Source: Pseudoselenomonas ruminantium (GTDB lineage: Bacteria > Bacillota > Negativicutes > Selenomonadales > Selenomonadaceae). From it: a DNA stretch of 6,149 nt. Position numbers and translations under genes: made by a program. The DNA is taken from assembly GCA_002448495.1 (NCBI GenBank), contig DJYL01000021.1, positions 1-6,149 on the forward strand, read 5' to 3'. Shown here one piece after another: positions 1 through 4,304 of this stretch; the first letter of the stretch is position 1, and each line of letters begins with the position of its first letter. A model generated the notes under the pieces. The model was given only the letters and a program-made list of their open reading frames with translations. It made no database searches and was not told the origin of the DNA.

Positions 1-14
1 CCTCTTGACGGGGA

Positions 15-49
15 GCGGTTCACTGCAAAACCAAGCAACCGCCTTTTTA
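15..49 (+). terminator. Rho-independent terminator-like hairpin of an upstream unit
   Basis: GCGGTT at 15-20 can pair with AACCGC at 37-42, and the stem is followed at once by CTTTTTATCT. This is the usual layout of an intrinsic terminator reading to the right. What it terminates lies outside the window. Bases 1-14 are too short to identify, and the open frames across 1-150 show no recognisable protein. A second small stem, CTCTC at 51-55 with GAGAG at 61-65, follows. Confidence 0.5.
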
Positions 50-108
50 TCTCTCCCACAGAGAGCCACGGGATTTTTTCATACTCTCTTTTTTGTTTAT
101 TTGGCATG

Positions 109-161
109 AAAAATTCCCCCTATTATGACAGTTTGATTTGTTACTGTCTCTTATAGGGGGA
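109..161 (-). terminator. Large hairpin upstream of the MFS gene, terminator-like on the minus strand
   Basis: TCCCCCTAT (115-123) pairs perfectly with ATAGGGGGA (153-161). After a small internal loop, GACAGT (127-132) pairs with ACTGTC (143-148), leaving a 10-base loop. Read on the minus strand the stem is followed directly by ATTTTT, the form of an intrinsic terminator. No minus-strand gene that would need it is visible. It could stop antisense transcripts leaving the MFS gene, or be a structured or regulatory element of the MFS upstream region. The hairpin is seen directly; its role is inferred. Confidence 0.4.
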
Positions 162-171
162 GCATATCAGT

Positions 172-190
172 TTTTGAGCCTATCTCAAAA
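172..190. promoter_or_regulatory. 19-bp dyad, candidate operator for the MFS gene
   Basis: TTTTGAG (172-178) and CTCAAAA (184-190) form a perfect inverted repeat with a 5-base centre. It sits just upstream of the putative MFS promoter, about 28 bases before the -10 box. Efflux-pump genes are commonly controlled by local repressors or activators that bind such dyads. No regulator gene is present in the window, so the assignment is inference. Confidence 0.35.
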
Positions 191-215
191 GAAATCTCTC
201 CTACTCGATTCTGCA

Positions 216-224
216 TGTTATAAT
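216..224 (+). promoter_or_regulatory. Extended -10 promoter of the MFS transporter
   Basis: TGTTATAAT gives a perfect TATAAT box (219-224) preceded by the extended -10 dinucleotide TG (216-217). No good -35 hexamer stands 16-18 bases upstream, which is typical of extended -10 promoters. Transcription would start near 231, leaving a leader of about 30 bases before the start codon at 263. Confidence 0.55.
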
Positions 225-262
225 GGAGTAAGATAATATCATTTACAAGCGAGGCGCTTTTT

Positions 263-1462
263 ATGGGATCGACCACTCCACTCTGGAAGAAAAATCTTTT
301 TATATGTTGTATAGCATCGTTTATCGTATCGGTAGGCATGAGTCAGATGGCTCCAATCCTTCCGTTATATATTGCTGAGCTTGGCATCGATGATCCTGCG
401 GATGTTGCTCGATGGTCAGGCATTGTATTTGGCTGTAATTTTATCAGCCTGGCGATTTTCTCACCGATATGGGGCAGGCTTTCGGATCGACTCGGACGAA
501 AGCCCATGATTCTGCGTGCTTCTGGTTGGCTTGGTCTTATCATGATTGGCATGGGATTTGCTCAAAGCGTATGGCATCTGGTGATTCTGCGCCTGCTTCA
601 GGGATGCCTGAGTGGTTTTCAGGCTGCTGTCATTCCACTGCTGGCACAGGAAACACCGAAGCGGCGTTCGGGATGGGCCATGGGTATATTTTTTACTGCG
701 CAGGTATCCGGTGGACTCATGGGCCCAATCTTTGGCGGCTGGCTTAGTGAGAGCATTGGTTTCCGTAATGCGTTCCTCCTGATTGGCATATGTTGCTTGC
801 TGGGATTTTTGGCATTGACACAGGTAAGGGAAACAAAAATGCCAGCACGTAAAAAAGTTGCTGCGGTCGAGTTGCCATCCTTCCGCGAACTGCCGCAGCA
901 TAACATCATTCTCGGCGTTTTCCTGACGACCATTTTGCTTCATTTCTCCCTGTCCTGTGTTGCTCCAATTCTTACGGTTTATGTGCAGGAGATTGCCGGA
1001 AACATCGATCATCTGGCCATCGTATCGGGGGCTATATTTTCTGCCGCAGGTTTTGCCAGTATGCTGTTTGCCTCAAGATTCGGCAGATTGGCCGACCGCA
1101 TCGGTTCAGAGCGCATTTTATTTTCCTGTTTGCTCCTTTCTGGCCTTGTTACTATCCCGCAAGGTATGGTGACTGCACCATGGCAGTTGGGGATTTTGCG
1201 CTTCTTTCATGGCATAGCGATTGCCGGTCTTATGCCATCGACCAATAACCTTATCCGGCAATTAGCGCCATCGGCGCTAATGGGACGGATTTTTGGCATC
1301 AATCAGTCCGCTCAATTTATCGGCATGTTCACAGGTGCGTTTTTCGGGGGGCAGTTGGCGGCCAGTATTGGTATCCGCAATCTTTTCCTGCTCGTAGCTG
1401 CTTTGTTGCTGGGCAATGCCCTTTGGTGCCGGCTTTGCATCTGTCCAAAATCAAAAAAATAA
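263..1462 (+). CDS. MFS multidrug efflux transporter, MdtG-like (DHA1 family)
   Basis: A 399-residue inner-membrane major facilitator protein with about 12 predicted helices, probably a proton-coupled drug exporter. Motif A is clear after helix 2 (GRLSDRLGRK, residues 71-80) and is echoed in the second half (GRLADRIG, about 274-281). The antiporter motif C (MGPIFGGW, about 153-160) marks the DHA1 drug:H+ antiporter group. Segments such as WSGIVF (51-56), APILTVYVQEIAGN (234-247), QLGILRF (308-314) and GRIFGINQS (341-349) match what I remember of E. coli MdtG, and the length is close to MdtG's roughly 408 residues. The ATG at 263 has GAGG (251-254) 8 bases upstream, and the extended -10 promoter lies before it. 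It appears monocistronic, since the next gene is on the other strand. The family call is firm; the substrate cannot be read from sequence. Confidence 0.9.
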   Translation: MGSTTPLWKKNLFICCIASFIVSVGMSQMAPILPLYIAELGIDDPADVARWSGIVFGCNFISLAIFSPIWGRLSDRLGRKPMILRASGWLGLIMIGMGFAQSVWHLVILRLLQGCLSGFQAAVIPLLAQETPKRRSGWAMGIFFTAQVSGGLMGPIFGGWLSESIGFRNAFLLIGICCLLGFLALTQVRETKMPARKKVAAVELPSFRELPQHNIILGVFLTTILLHFSLSCVAPILTVYVQEIAGNIDHLAIVSGAIFSAAGFASMLFASRFGRLADRIGSERILFSCLLLSGLVTIPQGMVTAPWQLGILRFFHGIAIAGLMPSTNNLIRQLAPSALMGRIFGINQSAQFIGMFTGAFFGGQLAASIGIRNLFLLVAALLLGNALWCRLCICPKSKK

Positions 1463-1473
1463 AGAGGAGCCCC

Positions 1474-1516
1474 AAAATAGGCACTGTGATGGATGCAAAA
1501 GCATTTTCATAGTGCC
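1474..1516 (-). terminator. Terminator of the double-glycine peptide gene
   Basis: GGCACT (1480-1485) pairs with AGTGCC (1511-1516), and the helix continues with one bulged base to ATGC/GCAT around an AAAA loop (1497-1500). On the minus strand the stem is followed by TATTTT. It lies about 25 bases beyond the stop codon of the gene ending at 1542. On the plus strand no T-run follows, so it serves the MFS gene less well. A smaller stem, ATTCG/CGAAT at 1521-1537, stands between. Confidence 0.6.
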
Positions 1517-1541
1517 GAAAATTCGCTAAAAACGAATACAA

Positions 1542-1856
1542 TTATTTTCCTAACCGTTTCATAACCTCTGAATGCGTCAATGACTTACCTGTCTTAATAT
1601 CCTTATATGTATTGTTTTCTGAAGCTATCCCCAATCCCAACCATCCAATGTCGATATGTGCCTCTATACCGTATTTATCTTTCAATTTCTGTACAATGCT
1701 TTGTTTAGTAATTTCACTAAGTCCCGGTATGTGCGTCCCAAGCCCTGAGGGATTCGGTGTTATGGCAGAATGTAGTTCGACCATTTCCCTATGCGTGCCG
1801 CCTGCGACATTTTCCAATTCCATATCGCTCATCTTTCCATTTTCAAATTTTTTCAT
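1542..1856 (-). CDS. Small protein with a double-glycine (bacteriocin-type) leader
   Basis: A 104-residue protein. Its first 20 residues, MKKFENGKMSDMELENVAGG, have the form of a double-glycine leader: charged start, S-D-x-E-L-E-x-V helix, then GG. Such leaders are normally cut after GG by the C39 peptidase domain of a dedicated ABC exporter, giving an 84-residue secreted product here. The mature part has no cysteine, so disulphides and lanthionine rings are ruled out. It has one Trp, a predicted helix at about 46-61 (SEITKQSIVQKLKDKY), a beta-like stretch IEAHIDIGWLGLGIAS (63-78) and a basic end. The start is well supported: GAGGAGG lies 8 bases upstream of ATG. No transporter, immunity or modification gene is in the window. 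The leader call is fairly strong; bacteriocin or signalling function is inference. The gene is visibly more A+T-rich than its neighbours. Confidence 0.8.
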   Translation of the reverse strand: MKKFENGKMSDMELENVAGGTHREMVELHSAITPNPSGLGTHIPGLSEITKQSIVQKLKDKYGIEAHIDIGWLGLGIASENNTYKDIKTGKSLTHSEVMKRLGK

Positions 1857-1905
1857 TATGTTTTCCTCCTCACATCTTTAAGTGTTGTTATCTTGCTTTC
1901 TGTTC

Positions 1906-1935
1906 TTTATATCCCCGAAGTAGGAAAAGTGTTAT
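1906..1935 (-). promoter_or_regulatory. Possible promoter of the double-glycine peptide gene
   Basis: On the minus strand ATAACA (1930-1935) and TATAAA (1906-1911) are 18 bases apart, matching the -35 and -10 consensus at 4 and 5 positions of 6. Transcription would begin near 1899, about 40 bases before the start codon. The -35 overlaps the stop codon of the mini-ORF, so the peptide gene could also be read from the promoter further upstream. Confidence 0.35.
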
Positions 1936-2030
1936 GGACTTATGAAAAAAATTTCATAGGCAGTAAGAAAATTGGCGATAGCATGGGAAATGTTCTTTTC
2001 ATCTCTGGATTCAAATGATACAATAGGCAT
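1932..2030 (-). CDS. Putative 32-residue mini-ORF ahead of the double-glycine peptide gene
   Basis: The minus strand reads ATG at 2030 to TAA at 1932 and encodes 32 residues, beginning MPIVSFESRDEKN and ending EIFFISP. I do not recognise it. Evidence for translation is the strong Shine-Dalgarno AAGGAGG 9 bases before the ATG and an extended -10 box upstream. It could be a leader peptide, a small hydrophobic product, or the broken 5' part of a longer gene. A T-run at codons 27-29 is a natural slippage point, and one extra base there would extend the frame to about 47 residues. The double-glycine gene starts 75 bases downstream on the same strand, so the two may share a transcript. Its start region lies inside a long inverted repeat (2019-2098). 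Confidence 0.45.
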   Translation of the reverse strand: MPIVSFESRDEKNISHAIANFLTAYEIFFISP

Positions 2031-2098
2031 GGCGTAAAACCTCCTTGGAAAATGATTTGTTAGCACTTCTATTGTACCAAGTTTTGAGGCTTTACGCC
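2019..2098 (-). promoter_or_regulatory. Interlocking inverted repeats covering promoter, ribosome site and start of the mini-ORF
   Basis: In plus-strand coordinates GGCGTAAAACCTC (2031-2043) pairs with GAGGCTTTACGCC (2086-2098) with one mismatch. The helix continues, after a TTTT bulge, with CTTGG (2044-2048) and CCAAG (2077-2081), 17 pairs in total. The minus-strand Shine-Dalgarno AAGGAGG is wholly inside one arm, and the arm ends on the base next to the ATG. A second repeat, TACAATAG (2019-2026) with CTATTGTA (2069-2076), links codons 2-4 of the mini-ORF to the loop, so the two would form a pseudoknot. RNA starting at the local promoter lacks the upstream arm; RNA reading in from the flavoprotein gene would carry it and hide the start. 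The pairing is seen; the regulatory meaning is inferred. Confidence 0.5.
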
Positions 2099-2104
2099 TT
2101 TTTT
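2031..2104 (+). terminator. Same hairpin read as a plus-strand terminator
   Basis: On the plus strand the 2031-2098 hairpin is followed immediately by TTTTTT (2099-2104), the form of an intrinsic terminator. There is no plus-strand gene in the 560 bases before it, so it may block antisense or read-through RNA, or the T-run may be incidental to a minus-strand role. Confidence 0.35.
2071..2079 (-). promoter_or_regulatory. Extended -10 promoter for the mini-ORF/peptide unit
   Basis: The minus strand reads TGGTACAAT, an extended -10 element (TGn plus TACAAT, 5 of 6). The -35 position is poor. Transcription would start near 2064, giving a leader of about 34 bases before the ATG at 2030. It lies in the loop of the inverted repeat, so a DNA-binding protein on the repeat could also control it. 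Confidence 0.4.
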
Positions 2105-2142
2105 ATCTTCTGAGATATACAGTTTTCAAGGAACTTCATCTA

Positions 2143-3054
2143 TTATGGGTGTGGGAAGTTTGAGTTATTTACACTAGGAAACCTTTTATTGCGCAGATAC
2201 CGAACTGCTGCCAGCCCCGCCTCCGCGCCCTGATATACCGCCTTGGCAATCTGCAACAGCCCGCCGGTGCAATCACCTGCCGCAAAGAGTCCCGGCACAT
2301 TCGTAGCACCATGGGCATCAATTTGGATATGGTTTCCATCAAGCTGCGCACCAATTTTTTTGGCGATGGCGGTACTGCCTGCCGTCCCCAAAGCCATAAA
2401 TACGCCGTCCAGCTTTAACTGCGTGCCATCGGCAAAGAGAACCTTCTCCACCCGCTCACCGCCTTCTATAGCGGCGATTTTTGCCGTGCAGACGCGGATT
2501 GCCTGCGGAACTTCTGCGGCAGGTTCTGTACCATTCGTCAGCATAAATACCTGTGCCGCATGCGGTAATAACGCCTGTGCTTCATGCAGGGCATAAACGC
2601 CAGCGCCGACCACAGCCACTGTCTTGCCACGGTAAAAGAACGCATCACAGGTTGCACAGTAGCTTATGCCCTTGCCCGCAAATTCTTTCACACCCGGTAC
2701 ATTGAGCGACTGCCTGTACGCCCCCGTTGCCACAATTACGCTGTCCGCGGTCAGCATATGGTCTTTACCCGTAATCTTAAAGCCGGTAAAGGTATCGTTG
2801 AACAACAGGCTTAAAAGTTCGTCTTCCACAAACTCCACGCCGATATTCTTTGCCCCTTCAATCCCTCGCACATACAGTTCAGCTCCCGAAACCGGCTCAG
2901 AGAGCCCATAGTAATTTTCAATCTTCTCTGCCTTCGCCAGTCCGCTAAGAGACAGCCCCTTGCTGAGCACCGTTACCTCTGCCCCGCCCCGCCGGGCATA
3001 AAGCGCTGCTGATACCCCCGCCGGCCCGGAGCCAATGATTACCACATTCCCCAT
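2143..3054 (-). CDS. Thioredoxin-reductase-like FAD oxidoreductase with CATC active site
   Basis: A 303-residue cytosolic flavoprotein of the low-molecular-weight thioredoxin reductase family, slightly shorter than the usual 310 or so. Seen in order: FAD dinucleotide motif GSGPAG (8-13), redox-active CATC (133-136) followed by D137, a second nucleotide fold VVGAGVYALHEA (148-159), and the C-terminal FAD motif LFAAGDC (256-262). The family passes electrons from NAD(P)H via FAD to the cysteine pair and then to thioredoxin or a similar partner. Oddly, the nucleotide site is GAGVYA instead of GGGxSA, and the usual HRRxxFR 2'-phosphate-binding segment is replaced by MLTNGTEP (171-178). NADPH use is therefore doubtful; NADH (as in AhpF) or a ferredoxin-type donor is possible. 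The ATG at 3054 is chosen over one 15 codons upstream because AGGAG lies 9 bases before it and the FAD motif then begins near residue 4. No terminator is evident downstream. Confidence 0.85.
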   Translation of the reverse strand: MGNVVIIGSGPAGVSAALYARRGGAEVTVLSKGLSLSGLAKAEKIENYYGLSEPVSGAELYVRGIEGAKNIGVEFVEDELLSLLFNDTFTGFKITGKDHMLTADSVIVATGAYRQSLNVPGVKEFAGKGISYCATCDAFFYRGKTVAVVGAGVYALHEAQALLPHAAQVFMLTNGTEPAAEVPQAIRVCTAKIAAIEGGERVEKVLFADGTQLKLDGVFMALGTAGSTAIAKKIGAQLDGNHIQIDAHGATNVPGLFAAGDCTGGLLQIAKAVYQGAEAGLAAVRYLRNKRFPSVNNSNFPHP

Positions 3055-3089
3055 AAAAAACACTCCTCGACCAAAATTTTTCTGTCCTA

Positions 3090-3118
3090 AACATAGCAAA
3101 AGACCGCCCCACCGTAAA
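3090..3118 (-). promoter_or_regulatory. Weak candidate promoter of the flavoprotein gene
   Basis: On the minus strand TTTACG (3113-3118) and TATGTT (3090-3095) stand 17 bases apart, each matching consensus at 4 of 6 positions. The -35 lies in the loop of the preceding gene's terminator. Alternatively the gene is expressed by partial read-through of that terminator. Confidence 0.25.
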
Positions 3119-3129
3119 GTGAGCCGGTC
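3097..3129 (-). terminator. Terminator of the 104-residue protein gene
   Basis: On the minus strand GACCG, then CTCAC, a TTTACG loop, GTGGG and CGGTC form a two-part stem with one G-G mismatch and one G-T pair. TTTT follows. It starts 18 bases after the stop codon at 3148. Confidence 0.7.
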
Positions 3130-3147
3130 ACGAATTATGCGATTTTC

Positions 3148-3462
3148 TTAGTAACTGGGGTGTTTCTTCACGTAATCCACCGGTCTGCTCCAATCCACAT
3201 GCACCTTCGTGTTATTCCACAGACGGGTCAGCGCCAGTTTGAAGCTTTTTACATCGGCCAGCGGGTTGATTTCTTCCGGCGTAAAGTCCATGAGGGTTTC
3301 ATGGGGCACGTTGATGCTGTGCGTCTCTGCCAGATATTTTTCCGTCAGGCTCTTGGCTTCTTCATTCTTAATGTTGACGGTTGCCGTTTTGCTCTCTCCA
3401 TCATAATCTATCCAACCCAAATCATGGCCAAAGCTTATGGCTACGCTGAATTTATTTTCCAT
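3148..3462 (-). CDS. Conserved-looking hypothetical protein, 104 residues
   Basis: I do not recognise a named family. The protein is soluble, with no signal peptide or membrane segment and no cysteine. It begins with a beta-rich half (MENKFSVAISFGHDLGWIDY, then TATVNI at 26-31), suggesting alternating strands. The middle is acidic and helical (EEAKSLTEKYLAE, 34-46). The C-terminal half has a dense run of aromatic and charged residues, LTRLWNN (78-84) and VHVDWSRPVDYV (87-98), ending HPSY. Translation is well supported: AAGGAG lies 8 bases before ATG, a good promoter lies upstream (3500-3528) and a terminator downstream, so it is a single-gene unit. It is divergent from the 6S RNA. No function is proposed. 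Confidence 0.8.
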   Translation of the reverse strand: MENKFSVAISFGHDLGWIDYDGESKTATVNIKNEEAKSLTEKYLAETHSINVPHETLMDFTPEEINPLADVKSFKLALTRLWNNTKVHVDWSRPVDYVKKHPSY

Positions 3463-3499
3463 GGCAATTTCTCCTTTTTGACATCATTCTCTGTTTCTA

Positions 3500-3528
3500 A
3501 TTATATATGATTCAGACCCTTTTTACAA
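3500..3528 (-). promoter_or_regulatory. Promoter of the 104-residue protein gene
   Basis: On the minus strand TTGTAA (3523-3528), a 17-base spacer and a perfect TATAAT (3500-3505). Transcription would begin near 3493, about 30 bases before the start codon at 3462. Confidence 0.7.
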
Positions 3529-3530
3529 AT

Positions 3531-3542
3531 TTTTGGCCAAAA
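3531..3542. promoter_or_regulatory. 12-bp perfect palindrome abutting the -35 box
   Basis: TTTTGGCCAAAA is self-complementary and lies 2 bases upstream of the minus-strand -35 hexamer, in an A+T-rich spacer between two divergent promoters. It could be an operator or a chance palindrome. No regulator is visible. Confidence 0.3.
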
Positions 3543-3588
3543 TAACCAAATTAAATAAATATTTTCAAAAGTTTGCATTTGTCAAGTC

Positions 3589-3617
3589 TTGCACTTGTAT
3601 TTTTTTTATGCTACTAT
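3589..3617 (+). promoter_or_regulatory. Promoter of the 6S RNA
   Basis: TTGCAC (3589-3594), a 17-base spacer rich in T, and TACTAT (3612-3617). The expected start, about 7 bases on, falls at 3624, exactly where the closing helix of the RNA begins. Confidence 0.7.
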
Positions 3618-3623
3618 ACTTAC

Positions 3624-3808
3624 AAAGAAGGATAAGCCTGGGGTGTGCGTGGGCTTTTGGAATGTCCAACCTACATTTTTTACAGGGAGCCTGATTTGAT
3701 TTTAGTGGAAGTTCGCCTCGGCGTCTTGCGGAAGCTAAACTTAGGGCACCCACCTGCTGGTCGCAGGTTTTGGGCATTTAAAGCAACGGCAGTTTGGACC
3801 CCTTCTTT
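3624..3808 (+). ncRNA. ssrS: 6S RNA (SsrS-type regulator of RNA polymerase)
   Basis: About 185 bases, matching the usual 6S length (184 in E. coli). AAAGAAGG at the 5' end (3624-3631) pairs with CCTTCTTT at the 3' end (3801-3808), the closing stem typical of 6S RNA. Inside, the 5' strand has CCTGGGGTGTGCGTGGGC (3637-3654), and the 3' strand has GGGCACCCACCT (3744-3755) running into a hairpin ACCTGC/GCAGGT (3752-3768). These match what I recall of the Gram-negative 6S consensus. No convincing ORF with a ribosome site overlaps. 6S RNA mimics an open promoter and sequesters the housekeeping sigma-factor holoenzyme when nutrients run low. The call rests on remembered consensus, length, closing stem and promoter position; no covariance search was run. 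Ends are approximate within a few bases. Confidence 0.8.
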
Positions 3809-3809
3809 G

Positions 3810-3845
3810 AAAAGGGAGTGTTAACCTAGGGTAGCATTCCCTTTT
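3810..3845. terminator. Bidirectional hairpin between 6S RNA and the DUF896 gene
   Basis: AAAAGGGAGTG (3810-3820) pairs with CATTCCCTTTT (3835-3845) through 11 pairs with one G-T. Each direction ends in TTTT, so it can stop the 6S RNA on the plus strand and the convergent DUF896 transcript on the minus strand. The T-run is part of the stem, which may make it a weak terminator or a processing site. Confidence 0.5.
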
Positions 3846-3847
3846 CG

Positions 3848-3877
3848 CGTATCTGCATACAAATCAATGCAGATACG
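3848..3877 (-). other. 11-bp hairpin enclosing the DUF896 stop codon
   Basis: CGTATCTGCAT (3848-3858) and ATGCAGATACG (3867-3877) are perfectly complementary around an 8-base loop. On the minus strand the loop starts with the TGA stop codon (3864-3866), so the last four codons of the gene form one arm. It lies 2 bases from the bidirectional hairpin, giving tandem stems at the end of the message. Confidence 0.55.
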
Positions 3878-4127
3878 GACGCAAATTAATGGCCACTTCA
3901 TTGAGATGGGTAATTTTCGGCTCTGCAGATGGAACTGTCTGTACCGAGGCCTGAGTCTCATCAACAATCTCAATATTATCCAGCATCTGCCGCATCTGGC
4001 CGCGAATGCCTTCCAAATATATTTCCCGCAGGTTCTTCTGTTCCTGCTTTTCCTCATCATTTAATCCCACTGAACGCTGCTTGCGGGACAGTTCATTGAT
4101 ACGTGCAATTAATTCCTTGGTGATCAT
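3864..4127 (-). CDS. DUF896 (YnzC/UPF0291) family protein
   Basis: An 87-residue protein whose first 56 or so residues fit the DUF896 pattern: MITKELIARINELSRKQRS, then LNDEEKQEQKNLREIYLEGI (22-41) and RGQMRQMLDNIEIVD (42-56). This resembles B. subtilis YnzC (77 residues), a small cytosolic two-helix protein of unknown role. The tail (57-87) is longer and Gln/Thr/Ser-rich, ending LRPYLH. The start at 4127 is preferred over one 11 codons upstream because AGAGAGG lies 6 bases before it and the family starts here. A perfect consensus promoter precedes it. The stop codon lies in a hairpin loop, and the gene converges on the 6S RNA. Family confidence is high; function is unknown. Confidence 0.9.
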   Translation of the reverse strand: MITKELIARINELSRKQRSVGLNDEEKQEQKNLREIYLEGIRGQMRQMLDNIEIVDETQASVQTVPSAEPKITHLNEVAINLRPYLH

Positions 4128-4168
4128 AAAAAGCCTCTCTTTCTCATGAGCTTTATACACAACGCAAT

Positions 4169-4197
4169 ATTATACCTTTCGCCCATGTCCTTGTCAA
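4169..4197 (-). promoter_or_regulatory. Perfect consensus sigma-70-type promoter of the DUF896 gene
   Basis: On the minus strand TTGACA (4192-4197), exactly 17 bases, then TATAAT (4169-4174): full matches to both hexamers. Transcription would start near 4162, about 35 bases before the ATG. Confidence 0.85.
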
Positions 4198-4225
4198 AAA
4201 AAAACCGCATTCATAGCAAAACAGA

Positions 4226-4255
4226 TTGCCAAAGGCTGTTTCGTTTTAGTATAAT
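4226..4255 (+). promoter_or_regulatory. Promoter of the 60-residue ORF
   Basis: TTGCCA (4226-4231, 5 of 6) and TATAAT (4250-4255, 6 of 6) are 18 bases apart. The promoter is back to back with the minus-strand one, with 28 bases between their -35 boxes. A small dyad, AAACA/TGTTT (4219-4223/4237-4241) around GCC-AAA-GGC, overlaps this -35 box and could be an operator. Confidence 0.7.
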
Positions 4256-4304
4256 AAATTTGGTCTTATGACCTAAATATAATTCCATAGGAGGTTCGGA
4301 CGTT

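Noticed and set aside
1..154. Open plus-strand frames at the window start, possibly the end of an upstream gene
   Set aside because: The translations show no recognisable family and cross a terminator-like hairpin with a T-run, so coding is not supported.
151..339. Minus-strand ORF of 62 codons overlapping the MFS start
   Set aside because: It has no ribosome site, ends inside the arm of the hairpin and overlaps a well-supported gene on the other strand.
461..1012. Minus-strand ORF of 183 codons inside the MFS gene
   Set aside because: Its product is low in hydrophobic pattern and unlike any family, it has no start signals, and it is antisense to a clear 12-helix transporter; it is a shadow frame.
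1940..1958. TATGAAA/TTTCATA inverted repeat inside the mini-ORF
   Set aside because: It is purely A+T, weak, and has no suitable following T-run, so it is unlikely to be a terminator; it may simply reflect the composition of the region.
2120..2134. CAGTTTTCAAGGAAC, similar to motifs common around rRNA operons in Firmicutes
   Set aside because: Too short, and no rRNA or tRNA sequence lies beside it.
3565..3777. Minus-strand ORF of 70 codons across the 6S RNA
   Set aside because: It lies antisense to the structured RNA, with no ribosome site and no recognisable product.
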